64,000 nucleotides of DNA from Liolophura sinensis (GCF_032854445.1 NC_088304.1:2480001-2544000), one strand, 5' to 3'; numbered from the stretch's first letter, positions 47,470 through 58,387 are shown. Numbers and translations are program-made. The notes: generated by a model from the sequence alone, not told the origin.

Positions 47470-50400
47470 TTAAAAACGACGACATCTGCTAAGAAAATTG
47501 GCCAGGGCCTGGAAAGTCTTATTTCGGTTCGCTTTAGGATTTAAAACAGATGCTAACGTAAAATGCCGAAGGCCAATGGAGCGTAAGTCCCGGTAAAGAA
47601 CACGACGAGCGTTAGAGTGCCGGGTACACGTAAATAAGAGATGAGCGATATCATCGTTAACTAGGCATATGTCACATAACCCAGATGGGTGCAGATTCAT
47701 TCTGAACAAATAGGTATTTGTAGGTACATGTCCAGAAATAAGGCGGAAAACTAGCGTTTCATCTCGTCGGGAACGTAATGATATTGGCGAATTTAACAAG
47801 ACAGAACGATTATACTCGTGAAAAAACCTCCCCTTATTAGCTTCATTCCACTGCCGCGGCCAAATATCCACAAACTTAGGTGCGACATGACTCATAATTT
47901 CATTAATGTTCAAGGGCACGTGTATGGATATATCTAAAAAGGATAAAGCTCTCTTCGCCAGGGAGTCTGCCATTTTGTTCCCCACAATACCGACATGAGC
48001 TGGTACCCAGTCAAAACTCACAGAGACGCCCTGGTAACGAAGAGTGGTGCATAAATGTAGTATTTCAAACACAAGTGATGAAGAATTATACCAGACATAA
48101 TTTGACATGGCCTGCAAGGAAGATAAAGAATCGGTAAGTATAACAGCCCTGGAAGGTTTTAGGTCGAGGAGAAACTGAAGAGCACAGATGATAGCTGTAA
48201 GTTCTGCTGTAAATACTGAGACAAAATTGGATAATCTAAAGGATTTGGAATATTTTAACTCTGAAACACAAAAAGCTGCACCAACTCTGTTGCTGTCTGG
48301 ACACTTGGAGGCATCAGTGTATACCTGCAAGTACTGGGATAGGCTTGTATGTATATATTCCGTAGCACATAGTAAGGAAACATTCGGATTATCAGATTTT
48401 TTTCTATCATCGTTCAGAGTAGTCGAAATATAGGGAGGTTCTAGATTCCATGTGGGGAAATCAGGAACACGGGATGACTGCAAAGCAACATTATCACAAT
48501 CTAAAGACGAAGATATGTTCTTTGATCTCAAACTAAATGGTAACGCAGCATAACTATTTAAGTCAAGCAAGTTGTCATAAAAGGAAGGTTCGAGCAAATG
48601 AGACGAAGCATTATTAACCGAACATTTGAGCCTGAAAAAGAACTTGAGGGTGCGCAGGCGCCGACGGATAGACAATGGCCACTCGTTACAGAATACCTGT
48701 AGAACGTTAAGTGGTGTGGTGCGCATGCCTCCTGTACATATCCGCAGCGCTGCGCACTGAACAGAATCTAATTTTTCTTTAAGCGTAATGCAAGCAGAAT
48801 CATAGGCTTCACAACAATAATCAAGTTTGGTACGGATGAGAGAGCGATATAGCAGTAGTAATGATTTTTTCTCAGCCCCCCAAGATTTGCCCGATACACA
48901 CCTCATTAAATTTAGAACTTTATCACATCTTGCTATCAAATAGTCAATATGTCTACCCCAAGTAAGCCTATTATCGAATATAACCCCGAGATACTTAAAA
49001 GAAGAGGAGATTTTGATGGTCGAGTTATTAAGGGTTAGACAAACATTACCAGTATGGCGCCGTGTAAACACAACAGCTTCTGTTTTAACAGAAGAAAACT
49101 TAAACCCCCAGTCCCGGCTCCATGTCATTATATCATCTAGACCTTGCTGAATATGCTTGACACAAGAGGCAAGGGACCTAGAGCAAAACCACATGGATTT
49201 ATCATCAGCGAAAACCGTGCAATTTAATTTAGGGGATATGGCATTGGGTAAGTCATTTATGGCTACATTAAATAAAGTGGGAGATAAGACACTTCCCTGG
49301 GGAACCCCATTCTCCACCGGAACCATGCGAGAATAACTCTGTCCCACTCCAACTTTAATAAAACGTCCGGACAGGAAATCTTTTAAAAAACCCAACATTT
49401 TCCCACCAATGCCAATATTACGCAGCTTAATTAACACCCCAGTCCTCCAAACCATATCGTACGCTTTTTCTATATCGAGAAACACGGCAAGTAGATAATC
49501 TTTATATTTAAAAGAGTGTCTGATGGAGGTTTCTAAATTAACCACATGGTCAGTAGTACAACGTTTGTTTCTAAAACCGCTCTGTACTGGACTAAGTATA
49601 TTGTGTTTCTCCAAAAACCACATCAATCTAGAATTTATCATACGCTCCATGACCTTGCAGAGACAGGACGTGAGGGCTATAGGCCTGTACGAAGATGTGA
49701 ACGAGGGATCCTTACCTGGTTTAGCAACGGGAACAACAATTGCCGTTTTCCATTTAGCAGGGAGTTTCATACTAGACCAAACGGCATTGCAGAGCAATAG
49801 TAATATAGTCATACAGTGATATGGCAAACTGTACAACATGGAGTACGTAATAGTATCCTCACCCGGTGACGAATCCGAACATGAGGATAAGGCCTGCTTT
49901 AATTCTAGTAAAGAAAAATCATTGTTAATTGGCATGTCATCAAAAAGAATATTATTAAAAGGATGCATTTCTTCAATATTTTCCTTATGGGATATAAACT
50001 CAGGAGAATAATTGTTTGAACTGGAAACGAAAGAGAAACTGTCTGCCAAAATATTGGCTTTGTCAATATTAGTAACATAATTACTATTATTATGAACAAT
50101 AGTTGGGATGTTATTTGATTTTCTTTTACCTTTAATCGAGTTTATTTTATTCCAGACTTCTTTGGTATTTGTATTTTCAGATAAATTCGAACAGTATTGT
50201 CGCCAGTGATCTCTCTGAGCTGTTTTAATCACCCGCTGTGCTACAGCTTTAGCTCGTTTAAATAAAACAATGTCTTGGTATAGGCGAGTGCGTTTTGCAC
50301 GACTTTTTAAACGTTTCCGATTTTTTATAGCATTAGAACAATCGTCGTTCCACCAAGGAACAGGTATTTTACTAGACACCTTACCTGAGGATTTTGGAAT

Positions 50401-51297
50401 GTATTTTTGTGCAGCCACATCAAAGGCATTAAGTACATTATCTGCAAAAATATCAACATCATTATTATACACATCCTGAGAAAAAGACCTCAAACATTCT
50501 TCTTTGTATACATCCCAGTTTGCCCTTTTCACACACCATCTGGGAGGCTGGCCTACAGGATTCACATGGTGGTCTATATTACAGGTGACTAGAACTGGTA
50601 AGTGGTCGCTAGGACAAGGGCTTATGGTATCAACGAACCAATTAAAAGACAGACCTATATCTGCTGAGCAAAGAGTAAGGTCTAAGTGAGACAGATTACC
50701 AGAATGAGGATCTACACGAGTGCCCGTCCCATCATTTAAAACACACATTTCATAATCATTAACTAAAGCAGTCATTACCCTTCCACTGAAATTCGTTGTA
50801 ATGCTACCCCATAAGGGTCCGTAAGCGTTAAAATCCCCACACAATATATAAGTGCTATTAATATAAGACATAAGAGTATCAAAATCTTTTCTATCAATAC
50901 GACTAGAAGGATTGTATATATTAACAACACTTGTGGGTGCACCAGACCTCGTAGCAATATTAAAACATTGTGCCTCAATACTGTTAAAGGGAGGTAACTT
51001 TAGTTCTGAAAAGGATAGGCCGTCTTTTAGAAGCATGGCCAGGCCCCCTCTCCCGTCTGTATTCCTATCCATTCTACCTATAAAATACCCAGGGTAAGTA
51101 AAATCCATATGTGGCTTTAAAAAAGTTTCTTGAAGACATATAACATGAGGAGCGGGCTTAAGATTTTGAATATAACACTTGAATTCCTCTCCATGAGCGC
51201 CAAGACCGCAAATATTCTGATGTAACATGTTAAAAGTCATTGATAAAAAAGGTAAAACAAGATAGGAATATATATTTATATTATATAAAGGATACAT
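47470..51297 (-). CDS. LINE ORF2: endonuclease, reverse transcriptase, RNase H
   Basis: 1275 codons without a stop. Residues ~20-250: AP-type endonuclease (HQNICGL, CLQETFLK, CGDFNAYGPLWGS, SDHLPVLV), which nicks the target DNA. Residues ~500-780: RT (SSYRPIALTSCLCKVMERMI, VFLDIEKAYD, VPQGSVLSPTLFN, active site FADDKS), which copies the RNA at the nick. Residues ~975-1110: RNase H (YTDASK, AELTAIICAL, TDSLSSLQA, WVPAHVGIVGNKMAD). A terminal CDICLVNDDIAHLLFTC knuckle follows. The start codon overlaps the upstream stop in TAATG (51299-51295). All catalytic motifs seen look complete. Confidence 0.95.
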   Translation of the reverse strand: MYPLYNINIYSYLVLPFLSMTFNMLHQNICGLGAHGEEFKCYIQNLKPAPHVICLQETFLKPHMDFTYPGYFIGRMDRNTDGRGGLAMLLKDGLSFSELKLPPFNSIEAQCFNIATRSGAPTSVVNIYNPSSRIDRKDFDTLMSYINSTYILCGDFNAYGPLWGSITTNFSGRVMTALVNDYEMCVLNDGTGTRVDPHSGNLSHLDLTLCSADIGLSFNWFVDTISPCPSDHLPVLVTCNIDHHVNPVGQPPRWCVKRANWDVYKEECLRSFSQDVYNNDVDIFADNVLNAFDVAAQKYIPKSSGKVSSKIPVPWWNDDCSNAIKNRKRLKSRAKRTRLYQDIVLFKRAKAVAQRVIKTAQRDHWRQYCSNLSENTNTKEVWNKINSIKGKRKSNNIPTIVHNNSNYVTNIDKANILADSFSFVSSSNNYSPEFISHKENIEEMHPFNNILFDDMPINNDFSLLELKQALSSCSDSSPGEDTITYSMLYSLPYHCMTILLLLCNAVWSSMKLPAKWKTAIVVPVAKPGKDPSFTSSYRPIALTSCLCKVMERMINSRLMWFLEKHNILSPVQSGFRNKRCTTDHVVNLETSIRHSFKYKDYLLAVFLDIEKAYDMVWRTGVLIKLRNIGIGGKMLGFLKDFLSGRFIKVGVGQSYSRMVPVENGVPQGSVLSPTLFNVAINDLPNAISPKLNCTVFADDKSMWFCSRSLASCVKHIQQGLDDIMTWSRDWGFKFSSVKTEAVVFTRRHTGNVCLTLNNSTIKISSSFKYLGVIFDNRLTWGRHIDYLIARCDKVLNLMRCVSGKSWGAEKKSLLLLYRSLIRTKLDYCCEAYDSACITLKEKLDSVQCAALRICTGGMRTTPLNVLQVFCNEWPLSIRRRLRTLKFFFRLKCSVNNASSHLLEPSFYDNLLDLNSYAALPFSLRSKNISSSLDCDNVALQSSRVPDFPTWNLEPPYISTTLNDDRKKSDNPNVSLLCATEYIHTSLSQYLQVYTDASKCPDSNRVGAAFCVSELKYSKSFRLSNFVSVFTAELTAIICALQFLLDLKPSRAVILTDSLSSLQAMSNYVWYNSSSLVFEILHLCTTLRYQGVSVSFDWVPAHVGIVGNKMADSLAKRALSFLDISIHVPLNINEIMSHVAPKFVDIWPRQWNEANKGRFFHEYNRSVLLNSPISLRSRRDETLVFRLISGHVPTNTYLFRMNLHPSGLCDICLVNDDIAHLLFTCTRHSNARRVLYRDLRSIGLRHFTLASVLNPKANRNKTFQALANFLSRCRRF

Positions 51298-52504
51298 TAT
51301 GAATGTTCATCATCCGAGGACACAGTAAATAGAATATTGTTCAGTCTTTTAAAATCAACAGCCTCAGAGCCAAGACGACTCTGAGCGATGCTAAACACTA
51401 CTTGTACCAAACTCTTAGGGTCTTCGATTTCGAAGACTTTTATTGGTATTTCCGAAAAGATAGCAATAAGCCTTGTGGCCATGGTGAAAGACATATCGTC
51501 TGTCTGAGTGGGCTCACCACGTGGGGTTTGAGTAGCTATGGACCTAAGGATTGGCTTTACGGGTGTAATCGTAATAGAATGGGGCTGTTCAGGGGGGTAT
51601 CTACTACCGGCCCTTCTGTTAGAGCTCGCTCATTTGATCCCTCTGGGTAAATTCTATGGGGGTTATCTTCTTCACGTACTGATTTTAAAGCATCAGCAAA
51701 AGAAATTTTCTTGGTAACCTTTATGAACTGCGCTTTACATACCTGCTTTCTATATGGGCAACCCATATACGCCGAGCTATGGCTCAGGGACCCGCAGTTG
51801 ACACATTTGGGGCGATCCAGGTTGTGGCATTTATCAAATGTATGGGGGCCGCCACATCTTGGGCATCGCTGGCGCCCCCTACATTCCCCTGAAATATGCC
51901 CAAAGGACTGATATTTGAAGCAACGTATGGCGGGTGGAACATATTGCTTGACAGGAAATATTTCGTAACCGAGAGAAACTTCTTCCGGAAGTGCATCCGA
52001 ATTAAAATATAACAACATACATTTGGTTTTAGTTTTTTCCTTCCCTTTAGTCAGACACTGTGCTTTCGTTACTTTGTATTTTTTCAGTGCTTGTTGTACT
52101 TCTTCTTCAGTGATGTCTTCCCCTAACCCATAAATCACCCCACGTGACAGGGTGATATTGGAGTGCAGCCTGCAGGAGGCATCTCTTCCCATCAGCGTTG
52201 TTATGCTGAGTGCCTTTTTGACTTGAGTGGCACTATTACAAACAATCATTAGGTCTTTACCGTTAATTTTCTTTACTTGTTTTACATTGCCAATTGCTTG
52301 TTGTAAACTCTGACCAAATTTAATTGGGTTCCACCCAGTGACGGGTAAGCCCCCCATAGATGAAATTACAACATTGTTATTGTTATTTCCCTGCTTCTGA
52401 CCCACCTGCTTTGCTTTCTTCCCTTCTATCGGTTGAAAAATCGCGCGTTCGTTTTGTAGTGGATCGCGTTTCCACGACTTCCATGTCGTCTCCTTCTGCG
52501 TCAT
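51297..52504 (-). pseudogene. LINE ORF1 (gag-like, CCHC knuckles), frame-broken
   Basis: The main frame 52504-51557 (315 codons) carries a Cys/His-rich region (CFKYQSFGHISGECRGRQRC, CPRCGGPHTFDKC, CVNCGSLSH) typical of RNA-binding ORF1 proteins in RNase-H-bearing LINEs. The frame ends at 51557, but a second frame (51494-51297) ends in TAATG overlapping the ORF2 start, so the original ORF1 most likely ended there and a frame change lies between 51560 and 51490. An alternative upstream ATG at 52508 is in another frame, so the N-terminus is also uncertain. Confidence 0.8.
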
Positions 52505-52689
52505 CCATGGCTGTAACTAATGACTATAGTGGTGTATGCACAGGGGAGTTATTACAAGACGACAGTTAAAAATAGCAGAAGTTGCTCGGGAGCTGCTCCG
52601 AGCCAGGGAGAAAATACGAAAGGCGCTCTGTTAGGTGTGGAAGAGACAGTGTAAGTACAGGATTTCCTATCCCACAATTGTACACTATA

Positions 52690-52800
52690 CCTAAAGTATA
52701 GTAACTTATAGCCCTATGCTACTATATAATACTAACGATATTACTATTATACACTATATATTACTATATACACTATATATTACTATATATACAATCAATT
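52690..52800. repeat. AT-rich TATAC/TACTATA simple repeat inside the LINE 5' region
   Basis: Repeated tactatatacactatatatt-type sequence. No other role is seen. Confidence 0.7.
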
Positions 52801-52856
52801 ATAGAACTTTTTTCTATGGATTAACTATATTTCTAATATCAGATGTGACTGCTTAT

Positions 52857-52860
<4 letters not shown>

Positions 52861-52897
<37 letters not shown>
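52861..52897 (+). repeat. Long poly(A) tract on the plus strand
   Basis: About 37 consecutive A, which is poly(T) in the sense of the LINE. Its position in the LINE 5' region is unexpected and may mark an internal insertion of reverse orientation or an array artefact. Confidence 0.85.
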
Positions 52898-52899
<2 letters not shown>

Positions 52900-53068
52900 A
52901 TTGATTGTCAAAAAGCCCAATACTAAGCAACAAACGTGTATTATTAATTTAGAATTTACAAGACCGAAAGCTATCACAAATAAATCCAAAAAATATCAAA
53001 TATACAACACTATGAAAACCACTCTCAATGAACGCCTGTACAAGAAAGGGGGTTAAGTTGACCTTTGC

Positions 53069-53125
53069 CTCCTTTACCGCGTCCAGAGATATCTATACCT
53101 TCTATCGAGCTGAGCAAGTAGAAAT
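53069..53125 (-). other. Histone-N-terminus-like segment at the LINE 5' terminus
   Basis: On the minus strand, 53094-53069 reads tctggacgcggtaaaggagg then caaagg, which translates to SGRGKGGKG, the start of histone H4 (H2A begins similarly). The codon before it is ATC where a histone has ATG. The 30 or so bases up to the target-site duplication would fit a short histone 5' UTR. It then switches to unrelated sequence. A chimera made by template switching is inferred. Confidence 0.5.
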
Positions 53126-53138
53126 ATCTTTGTGAAAG
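53126..53138. repeat. 13-bp target-site duplication, right (LINE)
   Basis: atctttgtgaaag, matching 46908-46920. Confidence 0.93.
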
Positions 53139-54062
53139 CATAACAGGCCCTGTTATATCTGTACAGCGCGGACCTGATCGAAAGCACCTTGTTCAATGCT
53201 TCGTTTATTTCATTGGCTGTTAATTCTGTGTTTAAGAATAGTTGAATCCACCTGGAACGTATATAAGCCGTGTTTTCTGTGCAGAGAGGAGGTATTTTTG
53301 CTGCATCCACTGGGAGCCAGGAGAGTGTGCGACGCTTTCGTATCGAGTCCATTATATTGATATGAACTGGTGATGCCAGTTTCGTTTGGGAGGACAGATG
53401 TTTATGCCGGCACCGTTTGTGTACCACAGTAGTACTGATGTCTGGTTTATGTGAATTTCTGCTGAAGTCACGTTTATTGGTGTTCGGATCTTTATTATGA
53501 TTATACAGTGTTGACTGTGTAATTTGTTTAACAAGCTGACCTCACCTGACCGACAAGGTCGTCAAGGACTCTAACCTGAAGTTTTCAGTTTTGCAAAGGA
53601 CGTTCGTTCTGCCACAAGGTGACATTACTCTACGTCTCTGAACGGCTCGTTTGTGAGTTTCTGCGGGAGCTGTGACTGTTCTATGCCTGTATTTACCCTG
53701 TGTTGTGCTCTGTGGGTGTGACGTCATTCAAAGGCTTGACTGTTCCAGTTCTGTGTAACCTGTGTACTGTGTTCGCGTTCGCTAACCTAGCGAAGTACCT
53801 GACTGAGACAATTTGTGACTTGTGTGAATTGTGTGTTTAACCCATGGTCTTTACGTTGGATCTCCTGGAATACGTTCCTTGGGATGCAAAGGTGAACTGG
53901 AAACTTTTAAAGACCGGTAATACTGATGTGTATGTTTTTTTATGTTGTTGCTGTTGAACTGTCTGTAAAACTGTACGTCTCATTTTATATATAAAACATT
54001 GTTTACATTGTAATATTGAGTCACTGAGTCTGTTTTCTGTTGCTGTTTTCAATACCGTAACA
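53139..54062 (+). repeat. 5' LTR, main part
   Basis: Resumes after the LINE and runs to ...ccgtaaca. Contains a TATATAAG promoter box at 53260-53267. Compared with the 3' LTR it lacks a short segment near 53680 (the 3' LTR has an extra taaagtggattatacctcc) and has an extra taacccatggt-type stretch near 53837. Confidence 0.93.
53260..53267 (+). promoter_or_regulatory. TATA box of the LTR promoter
   Basis: tatataag, about 30 bases upstream of a plausible transcription start near 53290. The same box is at the equivalent place in the 3' LTR. Confidence 0.6.
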
Positions 54063-54067
54063 GAAAT

Positions 54068-54085
54068 TGGGGGCTTGTCCGGGAA
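54068..54085 (+). other. Primer-binding site, proline-tRNA type
   Basis: TGGGGGCTTGTCCGGGAA lies five bases after the 5' LTR. It agrees with the well-known proline tRNA primer-binding sequence at 16 of 18 positions. Confidence 0.75.
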
Positions 54086-54190
54086 CTGATTGTTTCCCTT
54101 TTGTTTTGCACCGGATATTTGAAGTTAAACACATGTGAGAAGCGATTGCTTAATTTTAACGGTGAATGATTCAGTGGCTAAATATTTACA

Positions 54191-54655
54191 ATGGGAAATT
54201 TTGATCCTAAACAGTTTGTTAATGCGCCCGATCAGGATGTTTTTGAGAGTTTAAAGAAGGAAGACTTGGTTAAGTTAGGGACATTTTTAGGTTTGTCCGT
54301 AAAGTCTTCATGGAGGAAAAGAGATATGCAGTATACTTTGTTGAAACATTTAGTGGAGATAGGTAAGTTTGATAGTTCTGCAGTATCTGATTATGAGTTC
54401 GAGGGTCAGTCTGATGCCGAGCTTAAGATTAAGCAGTTTGAGTTAAAGTTGAGATTGGAAAGAGAGAAAGAGAAAGAGAGGGAACATGAGATACAGTTAG
54501 AAAAGTTGAAAATGCAGAAAGATGAAAGAGAGAGGGAAGTGCAGAGAGAGGAAAGAGAGAGGGAAGTGCAGAGAGAGGGAAGTGCAGAGAGAGGAGAGAG
54601 AAAGGCAAGAAAGAGAGAGGGAAAGAGAATTGGAGTTCCAAATGAAAAAAGTTAG
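54191..54655 (+). pseudogene. gag-like frame, N-terminal part
   Basis: 154 codons starting MGNFDPKQ. Residues ~80-150 are highly charged (repeated KEKERE and EREVQRE), forming a coiled-coil-like stretch encoded by a GA-rich repeat. The frame ends at the repeat's right edge, while the next gag block (54712 onward) is in another frame, so slippage in the GA-rich tract is the likely break. It would supply the structural protein of the element particle. Confidence 0.7.
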
Positions 54656-54711
54656 AGGTTGAGAGAGGTGAGAAACCGGGTCCTTCCGGTAGACAGGATT
54701 CAGGATTTGAT

Positions 54712-55419
54712 GTGACCAAATACATTCGGTTAGTTCCATCCTTTCAGGAAAAAGGGTTGGATAAATATTTTCTGCATTTTGAGAAAATTGCAAATAGCTT
54801 GAAGTGGCCTAAAGAGGTCTGGACTATGTTATTACAGAGTGTGCTAATCGGAAAGGCTAGGGAAATTTACACTCAGTTAAGTGTAGAGAATGCTTCCAAT
54901 TATGACTATGTGAAAGAGGTAATTTTGAAGGGTTACGAATTGGTGCCTGAAGCTTACCGCCAGAAATTTCGTAACTGTGAAAAAGGTAGAGATCAGACAT
55001 ACGTTGAGTTTGGTCGAGCTAAGATGCAGTTGTTTGATTGCTGGTGTATAGCCAAGAAAATAGGCAAGGATTTTGAAAGTTTGCGTCAGCTTGTGCTGGT
55101 AGAAGAGTTCAAGCGTTGTATTCATAATGATGTAAAGGTGTTCATTGATGAGCAGAAGGCGAGTACACTTGAAGAGGCAGCCAGTTTAGCTGATGATTAT
55201 TCCTTGACACATAAGGGGTTACATACACGGGTAAGCCATTTAATTCACTTACACGTAGAAATACCCAGTCACATGCAACAGGTAGAGGTAGCTCTACACA
55301 GAAGAGTTCTACACCAGGCTCCAGTGGTTCTACAGCTCATGGTTCACGTAGTTCAGATTGGAATGGTAGTCCTCGAAATAGGGTCATTTGTAATTTTTGC
55401 AAGCGGGGAGGTCACGTGA
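54712..55419 (+). pseudogene. gag-like frame, capsid part
   Basis: 235 codons. The first ~170 residues (TKYIRLVPSFQEKGLDKYF, FRNCEKGRDQTYVEFG, EEAASLADDYSL) resemble the SCAN/capsid-type helical domain of Gypsy-class gag. The last ~60 residues are out of frame: the CCHC knuckle that should follow (55395-55436) lies in the frame of the next open frame, so a small indel is present between about 55215 and 55260. Confidence 0.75.
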
Positions 55420-57887
55420 TGAGTGAATGTTACAAGTTGAAAAGGAGACGGGAAGCTCAGAATGAGTCTAAGCCCACAGGTCTTTGTGTTACAATGCACA
55501 AAACATTGCCGGAAGTTACATCAGCAGTTAAAAGCAGATCTGAGTTAGCTGATACGGGATTGGATAAGATTCCCAAATGCTCTATGGATAGCTTCGCTCC
55601 GTTTATCAATTCTGGTTCAGTGTCGCTTAGAAGCGACATGTCTTGTGCTACCCCTATAAAGATATTAAGGGATACTGGGGCATCTCAGTCTCTGTTGTTG
55701 ATGAATACTCTGCCCTTTTCTGAAGAGTCATACTCTGGGGTTCGTGCCCTTATTAGAGGTGTAGAGTCTAGTGACTTTGTCAGTGTTCCCCTTCATGATA
55801 TTTATTTGTCATCAGATTTGATATCTGGGCCTGTCAATGTAGGCATTAAGCCTTCATTACCTTTTGAGGGTATTCATTTGTTGTTAGGAAATGACTTAGC
55901 ACATGATAAAGTTACTGTTGATCCCTTAATGGTTGATAAGCCTTCTCTGAATTCAGTCACAGAGCCAGTTGAAAGCGAGATAGCGGGTTTATATCCGTCC
56001 TGTGTTGTTACAAGAGCTATGTCTAGAAAAGTCAGTACAGACCAGGGTAGTACTGTTGATTTGAGCGAGACTTTCTTCAACAACATGTTGGATGGAGATT
56101 CTTCCAAATTAGACAGCCAGCAGGAAGTAGATACTAATTCTGTTAGTGGTGATCAGCCATTTTGTAGGACTGAGTTGATTGCTGAACAACACAATGATCC
56201 AAGTATTTCTTGCTTGTTTAATGATGCAGCTAAAGATGGGGAATCTTTACCTGACCCATGCTACTACTATGTCAAGTCTGGCATATTGATGCGGCAGTGG
56301 AGGCCTCCCGATGTTTCGTTGGAGGATGAATGGGCAGTTAAGCATCAGGTAGTTGTGCCCAAGTCTTATCGTAAAGACATACTGACCATAGCGCATGAAA
56401 CGCCGTTAGCAGGTCATTTAGGTGTTAATAAGACCTATCATAAGATTCTCAGTCATTTTTATTGGCCAGGAATAAGGAAAGATGTTACTGAATTTTGCAG
56501 GTCTTGTCATGCATGTCAGTTAGTGGGGAAACCTAACCAGACAATCCCCAAGGCAGCCTTGAGGCCTATTCCTGCAATCGGTGAGCCATTCAGTAGAATC
56601 TTAATAGATTGTGTTGGTCCGCTACCTAAGACAAAGTCTGGAAATCAGTATATGTTAACTATAATGTGTACTTCAACTCGTTTCCCTGAGGCAATTCCAC
56701 TAAGGAATATTACTGCCAAGACTGTAATTAAGGCTTTAGTTAAGTTCTTCACCATGTTTGGTCTGCCTAAGTCAGTACAGTCAGACCAGGGTTCAAATTT
56801 CATGTCTGGTGTGTTCCAACAAGTTATGCATGAGCTAGGTATTAGCCAGTATAAGTCCTCAGCTTATCACCCACAAAGTCAAGGAGCACTAGAGAGATTC
56901 CATCAGACACTGAAAAGTATGATAAGAACTTACTACTTTGAGACAGGGAAAGATTGGGACGAGGGTGTACCTTTGTTAATGTTTGCTGTAAGAGAGTCTG
57001 TACAAGAGTCACTTGGATTTAGTCCATTTGAGCTTGTGTTTGGCCATACTGTGCGTGGTCCACTACAGTTGTTCAAGGAAAAGTCTGTGTCTGGTGATAG
57101 TGACAATGTTAACCTATTACAGTATGTGTCAAGTTTTCGTACTAAGCTCAACAGAGTATGTGAGTTAGCCAGAGAGAATCTTACAGCTTCTCAGAAGAGT
57201 ATGAAAACTAAGTATGACAAAGAGACAGTAAGACGCAGATTTGAAGTTGGTCAGAAGGTATTGGCCTTACTTCCAGTTAATGGTAAGCCACTTGAGGCTC
57301 GTTATTTTGGACCTTATGTAGTAGACAAGAGGCTAAGTGATCTTAATTATATTATTTTCACTCCTGATCGGCGCAAATCTAGACAACTTTGTCACATTAA
57401 CATGTTAAAGCCATATGTAGACAGAGATAGCACTGATCTCAATGTTGTACATCCTAGTGGAGTTGTTACCTCTAACTTAGGCCCTGATTCAGCTGTTAGG
57501 GATGATCAAGATTTTGACTTAAGGTTCCGGTCCGCCAAACTCCAGAATTCAAGTATTCTTGAGGACACTGATTCTGTGTTGGGTCATCTGGAATATCAGC
57601 AACGCCAGCAGTTGAAGGATTTGGTTCGTCGATATGAACATTTGTTCCCTGATGTTCCAACCAGGACTGAATCCATCTACCATGATGTTGAAGTTGGAGA
57701 CTCCAAACCGATTAAACAGCACCCATACAGGCTGAACCCAACTAAAACTGAATACTTGAGAAAAGAAGTTCAGTATTTACTAGAAAATGATCTGGTCGAG
57801 CCCAATAACAGTAATTGGAGTTCACCTTGTATTCTTGTGCCAAAACAGATGGGACTTACCGTATGTGTACAGACTATCGCAAAGTGA
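55416..57887 (+). pseudogene. pol frame: zinc knuckle end, protease, integrase, GPY/F-like, start of RT
   Basis: 823 codons. A zinc knuckle (CNFC...GHVMSEC) is at the very start. An aspartic protease is at ~80-180 (LRDTGASQSL, LLGNDL). The integrase zinc region is at ~330-370 (HETPLAGHLGVNKTYHKIL, CRSCHACQ). The integrase core has a D,D,E set (ILIDCVGP, SDQGSNF, GALERFHQTL) at ~395-500. A GPY/F-type module is near 620-665 (ARYFGPYVV, HINMLKPY), followed by the N-terminal RT region (EVQYLLENDLVEP, SSPCILVPK). The frame then breaks near 57845. Integrase lying before RT is the key feature. No envelope-like frame is present. Confidence 0.88.
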
Positions 57888-58378
57888 ATGCCGTCACTAA
57901 AGCGGACAACTTTCCCATTCCAAGGATTGACGACTGTATCGATGCCGTGGGAAAGTCCAACGTTGTCTCCAAGTTTGACCTATTGAAAGGATTTTGGCAA
58001 GTACCGCTCACGCAGCGCGCTCGTGAGGTGTCAGCATTTGCTACCCCAGATGGTTTATACCAGTACAAAGTCATGCCCTTTGGGATGAAGAACAGCCCTG
58101 CCACCTTTCAACGACTTGTGAACAAAGTTACATCAGGCCTTAAAGAGTGTCGTGTTTACATCGAAGATGTAATTATATTCAGCGACACTTGGGAGGAACA
58201 TTTAACTATCATGGAGGCATTATTTGCGAGACTATCGCAAGCCAATCTTACAGTAAATTTGGCCAAGTGTGAGTTTGGTTGTGCTTTTGTGACATGTCTA
58301 GGGCATGTTGTCGGACAGGGTCAGGTAAAACCTGTTAATTCTAAAATCAGTGCTATCTCTTGTTTTATGCAAAACTTT
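57845..58378 (+). pseudogene. Reverse transcriptase, truncated, altered active site
   Basis: Continues the RT in a shifted frame: TYRMCTDYRKVNAVT, KFDLLKGFWQVPL, MPFGMKNSPATFQRLVNKV, and YIEDVIIFSD at the active-site position, where the family has Y-x-D-D. The C-terminal part stops at about QVKPVNSKISAI, and the connection and RNase H domains are absent. The polypurine tract follows within 35 bases, so an internal deletion removed the 3' end of pol. Confidence 0.85.
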
Positions 58379-58387
58379 CTTTCCCTG

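Larger units (their letters stand above)
46921..53125 (-). mobile_element. Non-LTR retrotransposon (LINE) with endonuclease, RT and RNase H; near full length
   Basis: 6.2 kb between 13-bp target-site duplications inside the 5' LTR. On the minus strand: 5' region 53125-52509, ORF1 with CCHC knuckles, ORF2 with AP-type endonuclease, RT and RNase H, a 3' region of about 550 bases with a stem-loop (46941-46974), and a C-rich terminus. RNase H places it in the I/Jockey-type part of LINE phylogeny; the exact clade is not determined. ORF2 is uninterrupted, so insertion is recent, but ORF1 has a frame break. Confidence 0.93.
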
